Below the pieces are notes generated by a model. The model was not told the DNA's origin. It saw nothing but the letters and a program-made list of their open reading frames with translations, and ran no database searches. From the NCBI GenBank assembly GCA_036850595.1, contig CM072162.1:24349549-24413548 (forward strand): 64,000 bases of DNA, read 5' to 3'. Numbering within the stretch: the first letter of the stretch is position 1; each line of letters starts with the position of its first letter. A program made the translations under genes and the position numbers. The stretch is from Rhyacichthys aspro. Lineage: Eukaryota; Chordata; Actinopteri; Gobiiformes; Rhyacichthyidae. Positions 56,001 to 64,000 of the stretch are shown piece by piece.

Positions 56001-57097
56001 TTCAAACAAGTTTTAGATGGATTTCAGCATGTTTTACGTGGATTTAAGCAGGTTTTAGTTGGATTTGAGCAGATTTTAAGTTAATTTGAACAGGTTCTAG
56101 TCAGACTTTATTACGATTTAAACAGGTTTTCCTTAGATTTCTCCTTGTATTTCAGGATACATGTTGCGGGGCTGAATAAAGGGGGGATGGAGACCTTTGT
56201 TGAAAATCTGCCTGGATTTCCTGATAATATTCGGCGCAGTTCCAGCGGCGGCCTGTGGGTGGCCATGTCCTCGGTCAGACCCAGTCCTGGGTTCTCCACT
56301 CTGGACTTTCTGTCGCAGCGGCCCTGGATCAAGAAACTCATCTTCAAGGTACCTCAAGAGTTTCCTCCTCTCTCCTCTGTCCCTGCAGCTCTTCAGTTCC
56401 TCTGTCCCTGTAGCTCTTCAGTTCCTTTGTCCTCTGTCCCTGTAGCTCTTCAGTTCCTCTGTCCCTGCAGCTCTTCAGTTCCTCTGTCCCTGCAGCTCTT
56501 CAGTTCCTCTGTCCCTGCAGCTCTTCAGTTCCTCTGTCCCTGCAGCTCTTCAATTCCTCTGTCCCTGCAGCTCTTCAATTCCTCTGTCCTCTGTCCCTGC
56601 AGCTCTTCAATTCCTCTGTCCTCTGTCCCTGCAGCTCCTCAGTTCCTCTGTCCTCTGTCCCTGTAGCTCTTCAGTTCCTCTGTCCCTGCAGCTCTTCAGT
56701 TCCTCTGTCCTCTGTCCCTGTAGCTCTTCAGTTCCTCTGTCCCTGCAGCTCTTCAGTTCCTCTGTCCCTGCAGCTCTTCAGTTCCTCTGTCCTCTGTCCC
56801 TGTAGCTCTTCAGTTCCTCTGTCCCTGCAGCTCTTCAGTTCCTCTGTCCCTGCAGCTCTTCAATTCCTCTGTCCTCTGTCCCTGCAGCTCTTCAGTCAGG
56901 AGGTTGTGCTGAAGTTCGTCCCCCGGTACAGTCTGGTGGCTGAGCTCAAAGATGGCGGCGTGTGCGTTCGTAGTTTCCACGACCCGAGTGGTCAGGTGGC
57001 GGCGTACGTCAGCGAGGCTCATGAGCACGACGGCAGCCTGTACCTCGGCTCCTTCAGGTCGCCGTACGTCGCCAAACTGGACCTCAGCAAAGTCTGA
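50093..57097 (+). CDS. apmap: Adipocyte plasma membrane-associated protein
   Basis: Nine exons: 50093-50184, 51383-51499, 51583-51698, 52609-52701, 52787-52903, 53114-53288, 54915-55049, 56156-56348 and 56888-57097. Phases agree and give 415 residues (human about 416). It is a single-pass type II membrane protein with a strictosidine synthase-like six-bladed beta-propeller and arylesterase activity, linked to adipocyte differentiation. A cytosolic N terminus (MKEAEGLRFRRQQRPRVITE) precedes a membrane helix at about residues 47-66. Conserved blocks include GPESIANIGDVLFTGTADGR, CGRPLGIRVGPNGTLFVADA, DGRKIYFTSSSSRWQRRDF, VLVAETTMARIRR, LPGFPDNIR and LYLGSFRSPY. Intron 3 uses a GC donor (ggag/gcaagt at 51699); any GT alternative shifts the frame. 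Exons 1, 5 and 7 have duplicated donors and exon 9 a duplicated acceptor. In-frame sequence upstream of 50093 has no ATG. Confidence 0.96.
50153..50357. repeat. 41-bp repeat duplicating apmap exon 1 end and donor, 5 copies
   Basis: Copies start at 50153, 50194, 50235, 50276 and 50317. Each holds the last 32 exon bases plus the splice donor ccggg/taaga region. Copies differ only at an aac/atc position. Confidence 0.97.
51180..51352. repeat. tctggttctggtctgggtca array in apmap intron 1
   Basis: Eleven to 22 bp units close to the exon 2 acceptor. Confidence 0.9.
51795..52585. repeat. tctggtccggtctggctcag array in apmap intron 3
   Basis: About 790 bp of 5-bp-based units (tctgg, tccgg, ctcag, tccag) with longer blocks repeated several times. 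Confidence 0.95.
52897..53085. repeat. 20-bp repeat duplicating the apmap exon 5 donor
   Basis: About nine copies of acaggtgagcccctccccca. The first is the real exon 5 end (acgacag/gtgagc at 52903/52904). Confidence 0.95.
53292..54905. repeat. 1.6-kb array in apmap intron 6
   Basis: 12-bp units (acctgagctaca, acctgcaccaca, acctgaactaca, acctgacgtaca, acctgagcgaca) starting directly after the exon 6 donor and ending just before the exon 7 acceptor. Larger blocks recur, so it is a compound repeat. The true acceptor polypyrimidine tract is only about 10 bases. Confidence 0.97.
55040..55810. repeat. Array duplicating the apmap exon 7 donor
   Basis: Units of about 30-40 bp (gatccggaggtaagaccggg, tctagaccgg, tttagactaggaccaggagg). 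About twenty copies of AGGTAAGACC follow the real donor cggag/gtaaga at 55049/55050. Confidence 0.95.
56380..56896. repeat. 25-bp repeat duplicating the apmap exon 9 acceptor
   Basis: Eighteen decoy copies plus the true site of tctgtccctgcagctcttca (cag/ctcttcag). Some copies have tag in place of cag, and some are extended by 7 bp (tgtcctc). Confidence 0.97.
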
Positions 57098-57247
57098 GAC
57101 CGGGACCTGGACCTGGACCGGGACCGGGACCGGGACCGGGACTTTCACTGAGGTTAAAGAAGCAGACATTTATTTTGGACAAATGTGAAGCAAGAGCCTA
57201 AAGTAAATGCTGTTTTGCTGTAAATTTATTCTGTTTTGTTGAATTGA

Positions 57248-57253
57248 AATAAA
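57248..57253 (+). terminator. apmap polyadenylation signal
   Basis: AATAAA 150 bp after the stop, followed by T/GT-rich sequence. Confidence 0.6.
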
Positions 57254-58060
57254 TTCTTAAGTTTTGTCACATATGTTTTTGTTCAAGCAGTTTTTTGTCT
57301 TTTAAGGACAGAGCTCAGTAACAATAAATGTATTTGATTTTGTTATATTTGAAGAAAAGCCTAAACATTTATTCCGTCTGTTTTAGTTTTTCATTTTAAG
57401 TAGTGGTTTCATTCATATTTGATTTTTTTTTTTCACCAAAAATCACCAGGATCTGGACCATGTCTCTGTCTGGGTTTCAACACATTTATGAAAACACAAC
57501 TATTTTCTTTTATATTTTATGAAAACACAAATAAGTCTCTTCAGTGGTTCTCATGTTCTTTTGTTCAGATAAAAGTTTTGTTGAATAAATGCTGCTCCTG
57601 TGGATCTTAAATAAAACCAGGTCTGGATTCAATTATTGTTTCCTGTGTGTTTTATTTAGACACTGAACGGATTTTTGTTGTATTCCACATTTATACAACC
57701 ACTAGAGCCGGTTTAGTTGGATCTGAACAAGTTTTAGTTGGATTTGAAAAGGTTTTTGCTGGATTTGAACAGGTTTTATTGGGTACTGTCTCTTTAAGAC
57801 TGTAGAACAGGCGGGCTTTAGGACCCAGAGCTGCTCTGACTCTTCAGACTCACACTCGGATCAAACACTACATCCTCGCACTGCGGCTTTTACTGAGACC
57901 AGGATCTACTCAGACCCGGGATTTACTCAGACCCGGGATTTACTCAGACCCGGGATCTACTCAGACCCAACGTCCACTGCAGAGACAGAGTATCCAGCGT
58001 CATGAATAAAGCGAGTAATAAACAGAAGGAAGGATGGAAGGAAGGAAGGATGTAGGAATG
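57254..58060. other. apmap-syndig1 interval
   Basis: AT-rich spacer, then from about 57780 a promoter-like stretch with a 17-bp tandem motif (ggatttactcagacccg, 57900-57970). No coding sequence recognised. Confidence 0.35.
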
Positions 58061-58155
58061 AGGAGTTATGCGGAGCCTTCAGGAGCAGCTCGTGGAGGTT
58101 GGTCTGAAGCTGGCTTCAAACCAGTTTCCAGGAATTATACCAAACGAGTCTGAAG
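58061..58155 (+). other. syndig1: Candidate 5' non-coding exon of syndig1
   Basis: Ends at a consensus donor (tgaag/gtaaag, 58155/58156). None of its frames continues in phase into the MSDHAP frame of the next exon, so if used it is untranslated or belongs to another transcript. Confidence 0.35.
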
Positions 58156-58582
58156 GTAAAGACCGGATCCAGAACCAGAACTCACGGATCCCAGGACTGA
58201 ACCAGGACTAAAACCAGGACTAGCCAAGTTCTAAATACTGAAAAACCTCCTGATTGATCCTTTGTCTTTATAATTATTATTTTGAAGATCTTCTGTCTCA
58301 CAGTAGATTCTATAACGAACATTATTAAATGTAAAACAGATTAAAATGAGACAAATGTAAAAGCAGAGCCGTGGCTGCCTCTGGGTGCTCTCCACTCCCC
58401 CTGCTGGACATGAGAGGAATCCACCGAGGAGCCACGAGGAACTAAATATTGTACTCATTTTCTATTGGTCTTTGTGTCTTTAAATAAATAATAATGAATA
58501 TTAATATAAGGATTAATAACTCCACACCCATAATTAAAACTAAAACCTTTAAGATCATAATGAGAGCCTCTGTTTCAGGATC

Positions 58583-59238
58583 ATGTCTGACCACGCCCCC
58601 TCGGGGTTGATTGACACTCACAAGCCCCGCCTCTTTGCGTGGGAGGGGCTTACAGAGACCACCTTCATCGAAGCCACGCCCACTCCCTGTTTACCTCCCA
58701 AAGCCGCACCGCGATTGGATGAAACCAGGGTCGGCACCATCGGCAGTGACATCATCAGTGACATCATCAACGAGGACGAGTTTCAGGAACTGGAGGTAAA
58801 TCTAGGTCTAGACCAGCACTAAACCAGCACTAGTCCAGGTCTAGTCCAGGTGTAACCCAGACTGTGTGGTTCCAGAGCTGCTCGGAGTCGGACTCTGAAG
58901 ACCAGTTCCTGCAGGACCCTCCCAGACCTCACCTGGGCCTCAGCCTCTGCTCCCTGCTCTGCTTCTGCCCCATCGGCCTCGCAGCGGTCTACCTGTCGCA
59001 CCAGGTAAGATCGGGTCCGACCGAGTAAAACAGGTAAGACGGGTGAGACCGGGTCTGAACCAGGTCTTGTCTCTGTTGCAGACCCTGAAGGCCGTGTCCA
59101 GAGGCGAGCTCCACGCGGCGAGCTCCAGCTCGCCGAGCTCTGTTCCTGGCCGTTCTCTCCGTTACCATAGGAACCGGAGTCTACGTGGGCGTTGCCGTGG
59201 CAACCATCGCTCACCTGTCGAGGACTCACCGGTGGTGA
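58583..59238 (+). CDS. syndig1: Synapse differentiation-inducing gene protein 1, with apparent frameshift
   Basis: Three coding exons are visible: 58583-58795, 58876-59004 and 59082-59238. SYNDIG1 is a CD225/dispanin-family type II membrane protein that binds AMPA receptors and promotes excitatory synapse maturation. Family blocks are ETTFIE, DEFQELE, SESDSEDQFL, PPRPHLGLSLCSLLC (intramembrane helix), CPIGLAAVYLSHQTLKAVSR, and in the last exon ALFLAVLSVTIGTGVYVGVA plus VATIAHLS (transmembrane helix). The product would be about 165 residues, shorter than human (258) because most of the N-terminal region is missing or unrecognised. An extra T near 59130 breaks the frame between HAASSS and the conserved RRALFL. 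Read literally, the frame runs to 59258 with an unrelated basic tail. This could be an assembly error, a polymorphism or genuine inactivation; the conserved codons on both sides favour error or a recent change. Confidence 0.8.
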
Positions 59239-59680
59239 AGGAGACGAGGAATGTTTGAAGGGTGGAGAGACATTTGGTTCTAGTTGGACTTGATGAGTTT
59301 TGGACCAGTTAGGATCTCAGTCTGGTCCAGGTCTGGTCTAGGTCTGGTCCAGATTGTGGTTTTCGTTGTTCCTATAATTTTTGTGACTAGATGAAACAAA
59401 ATGGCCGCCATTCCTTATCTTTTTCTTGACCTGACCTGAACCTGGTCTGGACCTGAACCCGGTCTGGACCTGGACTCAGTCTGGACCTAAACCTGGTCTG
59501 GACCTGGACTCAGACTCTCCTCTGGGACTCCACACAGAGAGGTCTGGGTCTGAGTGAGAATCAAACTCACAACCTTCTGTTTGTTAAACCTCAAACACAA
59601 ACCCAGCTCTGGACTATTTTTAATCATATATTTATTGAGAACATACTGTAAACACAGCTTTAATATTCCACACGAACTGA
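59239..59680. other. Probable syndig1 3' UTR
   Basis: No coding sequence; short ggtctggacctg repeats near 59440-59510. A candidate AATAAA at 60347-60352 would place the following satellite inside the transcript. Confidence 0.35.
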
Positions 59681-59684
59681 GCAG

Positions 59685-60256
59685 TTTCCAGCTGTACCCA
59701 GCTGAACCCAACAGAACCCAACTGAACCCAACAGAACCCAACTGAACCCAACTGAATCCTACAGAACCAAACTGAACCCAACAGAACCCAACAGAACCCA
59801 ACTGAACCCAACAGAACCCAACTGTACCCAGCTGAACCCAACAGAACCCAACTGAACCCAACAGAACCCAACTGAATCCTACAGAACCAAACTGAACCCA
59901 ACAGAACCCAACTGAATCCTACAGAACCAAACTGAACCCAACAGAACCCAACTGAACCCAACTGAACCCAACAGAACCCAACTGAATCCTACAGAACCAA
60001 ACTGAACCCAACAGAACCCAACTGAACCCAACAGAACCCAACTGAACCCAACAGAACCCAACTGAATCCTACAGAACCAAACTGAACCCAACTGAACCCA
60101 ACAGAACCCAACTAAACCCAACTGAATCCTACAGAACCCAACAGAACCCAACAGAACCCAACTGAACCCAACAGAACCCAACAGAACCCAACTGTACCCA
60201 GCTGAACCCAACAGAACCCAACAGAACCCAACAGAACCCAACAGAACCCAACTGAA
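59685..60256. repeat. aacccaacagaacccaactg array
   Basis: 10-bp units (aacccaacag, aacccaactg) with a recurrent aatcctacagaaccaaactg variant, 570 bp. Confidence 0.95.
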
Positions 60257-60754
60257 GTCCCAGAATAACTTCTACGGTCTGCATTATCTGTCTCTATTTT
60301 CACAGTTTCATTGTCGACTGAGGTTCTTCTTCACAACTTTTTGAAAAATAAAGACCGGAATATATTTAAAAATAATAAAAGTCTGTTTGTGAAAAGGCTT
60401 TAAATAGACCTCTGTGTTTGTTTTCAATATATTTATTTCTATCAACATCACAGGACTATCAAAGGACACAGAATAAATAAGCTAACCCTGACCCCTGACC
60501 CCTGACCCTGTTAAGGGCCAAAGTTTCCTCCACAGTCACTTCAGTTTAATCATGTTGTAGCTGATATTCTTTCTTCTCGTTGTGAAAATGGTTTAAACCC
60601 AAACCCAGGAAGAAGGTTAAATAGCTGCTGACAAAGTGTATTTTTAGCTGAATATGTCTAACTCAGAGAAACAGCTGAAAAAGGACTTAGCGTCTCTTGG
60701 TGTATTTATTTATCTGACACACTTTGAGACTCTAAACACTTCACAGATACAAGA

Positions 60755-60837
60755 GGAACAGGAAGTGACATCACAGGCCTCAGATCACACTGACCACTTC
60801 CTGATGAAACAGGAAGCAGCGAACAGCAAGTGAAGAG
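60755..60837 (+). promoter_or_regulatory. ETS/PU.1-type site cluster upstream of cst7
   Basis: AGGAAGTG (60760-60767), inverted CACTTCCT (60795-60802) and AGGAAGC (60811-60817) lie within 80 bp of the cst7 ATG. Cystatin F is a blood-cell protein, so PU.1/ETS control would fit; this is inference from motifs. Confidence 0.35.
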
Positions 60838-63130
60838 ATGGCACTGAGGACAGTTCTGATCATCTCTGTTCTCTGTAAGACCTGGTTTAGTCCTGGTTTA
60901 GTCCTGGTTTAGACCTGGTTTAGACCTGGTTTAGTCCTGGTTTAGTCCTGGTTTAGTCCTGGTTTAGACCTGGTTTAGTCCTGGTTTATAATATCCTGGT
61001 TAGACCTGGTTTAGACCTGGTTTAGTCCTGGTTTAGACCTGGTTTAGACCTGGTTTAGTCCTGGTTTAGTCCTGGTTTAGACCTGGTTTAGTCCTGGTTT
61101 AGACCTGGCTTAGTCTTGGTTTAGACCTGGAATAGTCCTGGTTTAGACCTGGTTTAGACCTGGTTTAGACCTGGTTTAGTCCTGGTTTAGTCCTGGTTTA
61201 GACCTGGTTTAGACCTGGTTTAGTCCTGGTTTAGACCTGGTTTAGACCTGGTTTAGTCCTGGTTTAGTCCTGGTTTAGACCTGGTTTAGTCCTGGTTTAG
61301 ACCTGGCTTAGTCTTGGTTTAGACCTGGAATAGTCCTGGTTTAGACCTGGTTTAGACCTGGTTTAGACCTGGCTTAGTCTTGGTTTAGTTCTGGTTTAGA
61401 CCTGGTTTAGACCTGGTTTAGTCCTGGTTTAGACCTGGTTTAGACCTGGTTTAGTCCTGGTTTAGACCTGGTTTAGACCTGGTTTAGTCCTGGTTTAGTC
61501 CTGGTTTAGTCCTGGTTTAGTCCTGGTTTAGTCCTGGTTTAGACCTGGTTTAGTCCTGGTTTAGTCCTAGTTTAGTCCTGGTTTAGTCCTGGTTTAGACC
61601 TGGTTTAGTCCTGGTTTAGTCCTGGTTTAGTCCTAGTTTAGACCTGGTTTAGTCCTGGTTTAGACCCGGTACAGACCTGTTTTTCCCTGGTTTTCCTCAG
61701 GGCTGCAGTTCCTCTGTAGTGTCTCCAGAGGGCACTGTGTCCCTGGAGCTCCCTGTGACGTCAGCAGCAGTGACAGCAGTGTCCTGAAGGTGGCGCTGTC
61801 GGCCGCCTACGCCTTCAACAACCAATCAGACGATGCCTTCCTCTTCAGGGTCTGCCGAGTCTACAGGGCCCAGAGACAGGTAAGACCAGGACCAGACCGG
61901 ACTGAACCAGTTCCACAGGGCACAGAGACAGATTCTGTTGGGGGTTTTTTTGTGAGATTTTTTTTAAATGTACAGCACAAGTTTGTTTAATTTGTTGTTG
62001 TATTTTTTATGTGCAGTTTCCAGATGCTGTTTGATTTATTTATTTAGCAACTGGCTTTATTATTATTTTTAAACAAAGTTTTCTCTGAACGAGGTGTGTT
62101 GTTGTTTGTGGAAGTTGATGGCGTTTGTGTCACTGACAGGTCGACCTGCTCAGAGCTGGAGCTGGCATTTGAACAGGTTTTATGTGGATTTGAACAGGTT
62201 TTATGTGGATTTGAACAGGTTTTGAACATCAGAATGCAGGACTAAACACAGCCAATCAGAACGCAGGACTAAACACAGCCAATCAGAACGCAGGACTAAA
62301 CACAGCCAATCAGAACGCAGGACTAAGTACAGCCAATCAGAACGCAGGACTAAACACAGCCAATCAGAACGCAAGACTAAACACAGCCAATCAGAACGCA
62401 GGACTAAGTACAGCCAATCAGAACGCAGGACTAAATACAGCCAATCAGAACGCAGGACTAAACACAGCCAATCAGAACGCTGGACTAAGATTTTAGAAAA
62501 TGTTGTTAAAATGACCAGCCCTAGTGGACGGTGAAAGAATTGCAGCCTCAGATCCGGGTCTAAATCCAGGTTTTTCCGGGTTTTGTGTCCTCAGGTTGTG
62601 AAGGGGATCCGCTTCATCGTGGACCTGGATCTGTCCAGAACCATCTGTCGTAAACGAGACCGAACCAAGAACCTTCAGGACTGTGACTTCCAACCGACCG
62701 GACCTCTGCACCAGGTCAGGACTCTTCCTCCTTCCTTGACCACCATTTTTTTCCCCAAAAATGTTTATACTTACATTTTTTAAGATTTTTTTCCAACATT
62801 TAGTGATTTATATCGGTGTCTGTGTCTCTTTGTTTAAGCTTTACTCCCACACTTTTTTATTTATTTTATTATTTACACATTTTTGCATTCCTTGCAAAGG
62901 TTTTGACTTCTTAAAAAATTTTCAGAAAGCTCAGTTTAATCTAGAGTTTGTTGCAGGTTTTTCGGTGCCACATCGAGGTCTGGGTCGTTCCTTGGACCAA
63001 ACACAGCACGACTCAGAGATTCTTCTGCAAAACATCAGCCTCAGCCAATCAGGAGGCAGCAGAGTCAGCCTCAGCCAATCAGGAGGCAGCAGAGTCTGGA
63101 CAAAATGATTTAACACAAAAAGTAGAATGA
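60838..63130 (+). CDS. cst7: Cystatin F-like cysteine protease inhibitor
   Basis: Four exons: 60838-60874, 61701-61879, 62595-62714 and 62957-63130. Phases agree and give 169 residues. A signal peptide (MALRTVLIISVLWLQFLCSV) indicates secretion or delivery to endolysosomes, where cystatin F inhibits cathepsins of immune cells. Type 2 cystatin marks are the QxVxG loop (QVVKG, spanning the exon 2/3 junction), the PW loop (VVPWTKH) and two disulfide pairs (ICRK...DCDF and RCHIEV...FFCK). Extra N-terminal cysteines (HCVPGAPCD) recall those that let cystatin F dimerise. VVKGIRF, DCDFQPT and EVWVVPW resemble human cystatin F most. The C-terminal tail is about 27 residues longer than usual and carries a 10-residue direct repeat (SASANQEAAE) from a 30-bp tandem duplication. 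Position next to apmap matches human CST7. Confidence 0.85.
60880..61670. repeat. acctggtttagtcctggttt array in cst7 intron 1
   Basis: 11-bp units starting directly at the exon 1 donor (gtaagacctgg) and filling the intron. Two blocks of over 100 bp are repeated nearly identically. Confidence 0.96.
62230..62482. repeat. 27-bp array with nine CCAAT boxes, cst7 intron 2
   Basis: Unit cagaacgcaggactaaacac plus agccaat. GCCAAT occurs at 62251 and then every 27 bp to 62467, nine times without loss. Confidence 0.97.
63035..63096 (+). repeat. 30-bp tandem duplication in cst7 last exon
   Basis: Two identical copies of agcctcagccaatcaggagg plus cagcagagtc, in frame, lengthening the protein C terminus. 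Confidence 0.95.
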
Positions 63131-63390
63131 ACCAGTTGGATCTTCCAGGTCTAAACCAGGACTAAGCAGGTCTAAACCCAGTCTAAACCTGGGTCTCTGT
63201 GACCTGTGAACTGAGGTGAGCTGATCGTCTGGAGCTGAAACCTCATATATTTATTAGAATATAATTAATACATATTAGAAAAACATGAGATGTAGAAACT
63301 ATTTTGAATATTGCAAAAATGAAATGAGCTGCAAGAACCGAATGCCCTCTGACCCTGCCCTGGGTCAGAGGAAGAGGATCAATGATGTCA
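63131..63390. other. Spacer between cst7 and the right-edge gene
   Basis: No coding sequence recognised; contains the convergent 3' ends of cst7 and the minus-strand gene. Confidence 0.4.
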
Positions 63391-63737
63391 TCACTTATTT
63401 TTGTTAATGTCTCTTGTATTTCTCCATCTTTGCTCTGTTTGTCTCTGACCAACATCGAACAGTATTAATCCTGTGATTGTCACATTCTTATGTTGGTCGT
63501 TCTCGTCTCTGATTAGTTTAATCTGCATTTGTCTCATCTCCTGGAGATCAAACTGGGACCAGTCTAATTCTGTATGAAACAGAAAAAGAATTAAAAAGAT
63601 TTCACTAAAATAGAAATAACTCTTATTCACTGGTGTTGTATAGTTTCTGGGACAGATTTTAATGAAAGAAACGTTACAAAACAAAAGTGTCCCTTTAAAA
63701 CACTGGTCTTTGTCTTGGTCCTGGTCTTGGTTCAGGT

Positions 63738-64000
63738 TCAGGCGTTGATGAAGGACTTGGTCTCGGTGATGAACTGGTTCAGGATGGACTCCACCTGGTC
63801 TTCGCTGTAGTCCTTCACCACAAACCTCTGTCCGTCCTCTGCCCCTCGTATCATGGCCGACAGCCCTGCAGGAAGTAGGGCACACAGACAGGAAGTAGGG
63901 CACACAGACAGGAAGTGGAGAGAGTTTAAAAAGTGTGGAACTCACTGCGTCCTGACGAGGGTCTGAACAGACACAGAATGGGTTTGTTCATATCAACGGC
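63738..64000 (-). CDS. 3' end of an unidentified minus-strand gene (partial)
   Basis: Two exons with matching phase: 64000-63946 (enters from outside the window; donor cgca/gtgagt) and 63865-63738 (acceptor cttcctgcag; stop at 63740-63738). The joined C terminus begins AVDMNKPILCLFRPSSGR, continues RLSAMIRGAEDGQRFVVKDY and SEDQVESILNQFITETKSF, and ends INA. I do not recognise the family. Codon use, splice sites and absence of repeats suggest a real gene. A further open stretch at 63568-63391 behind a good acceptor (catacag) could be an alternative last exon or chance. Confidence 0.5.

Overview
The window is nuclear DNA of a vertebrate, most likely a ray-finned (teleost) fish. It holds multi-exon genes with GT-AG introns, clear vertebrate orthologues, fish-type interspersed repeats, and an exceptional load of minisatellites that fill most introns and intergenic space. 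The species cannot be named from the sequence. There are no CRISPR arrays, operons or prokaryotic features, and I recognised no tRNA or rRNA gene. All gene models were built by hand from reading-frame phase, splice sites and remembered family sequences.

Layout: lrrc73 (+, 1.4-4.8 kb); a gene-free stretch, perhaps an old transposon (5-8 kb); dlk2 (-, 8.8-12.9 kb, upstream non-coding exon near 14.1 kb); entpd6-like ectonucleotidase (-, 16.8-27.4 kb, 13 coding exons, with a small hAT element nested in a SINE-like repeat in intron 4); 11 kb of satellite arrays and candidate conserved islands, with a 100-base N gap at 32.5 kb; vsx1 (+, 38.8-44.1 kb); 6 kb without recognised genes; apmap (+, 50.1-57.1 kb); syndig1 (+, 58.6-59.2 kb, with an apparent 1-base frameshift); cst7-like cystatin F (+, 60.8-63.1 kb); and the 3' end of an unidentified minus-strand gene at the right edge.

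The genes are not a pathway. They form two blocks that are separate in human: LRRC73-DLK2 (human 6p21.1) and ENTPD6-VSX1-APMAP-SYNDIG1-CST7 (human 20p11.2). dlk2 and entpd6 read left; vsx1, apmap, syndig1 and cst7 read right. vsx1 and entpd6 are divergent, and the non-satellite islands between them repeatedly carry the OTX/CRX-type core TAATCC, as expected for regulatory DNA of a retinal homeobox gene.

The most unusual feature is that many tandem arrays are copies of a real splice junction of the host gene, with exon edge plus intron edge duplicated many times. Clear cases are apmap exons 1, 5, 7 and 9, entpd6 exon 7 and dlk2 exon 5; lrrc73 intron 4 has a related array of acceptor-like units. 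The result is rows of decoy 5' or 3' splice sites beside the true ones. I know of no description of this as a recurrent pattern, and I consider it the best candidate for something new here.
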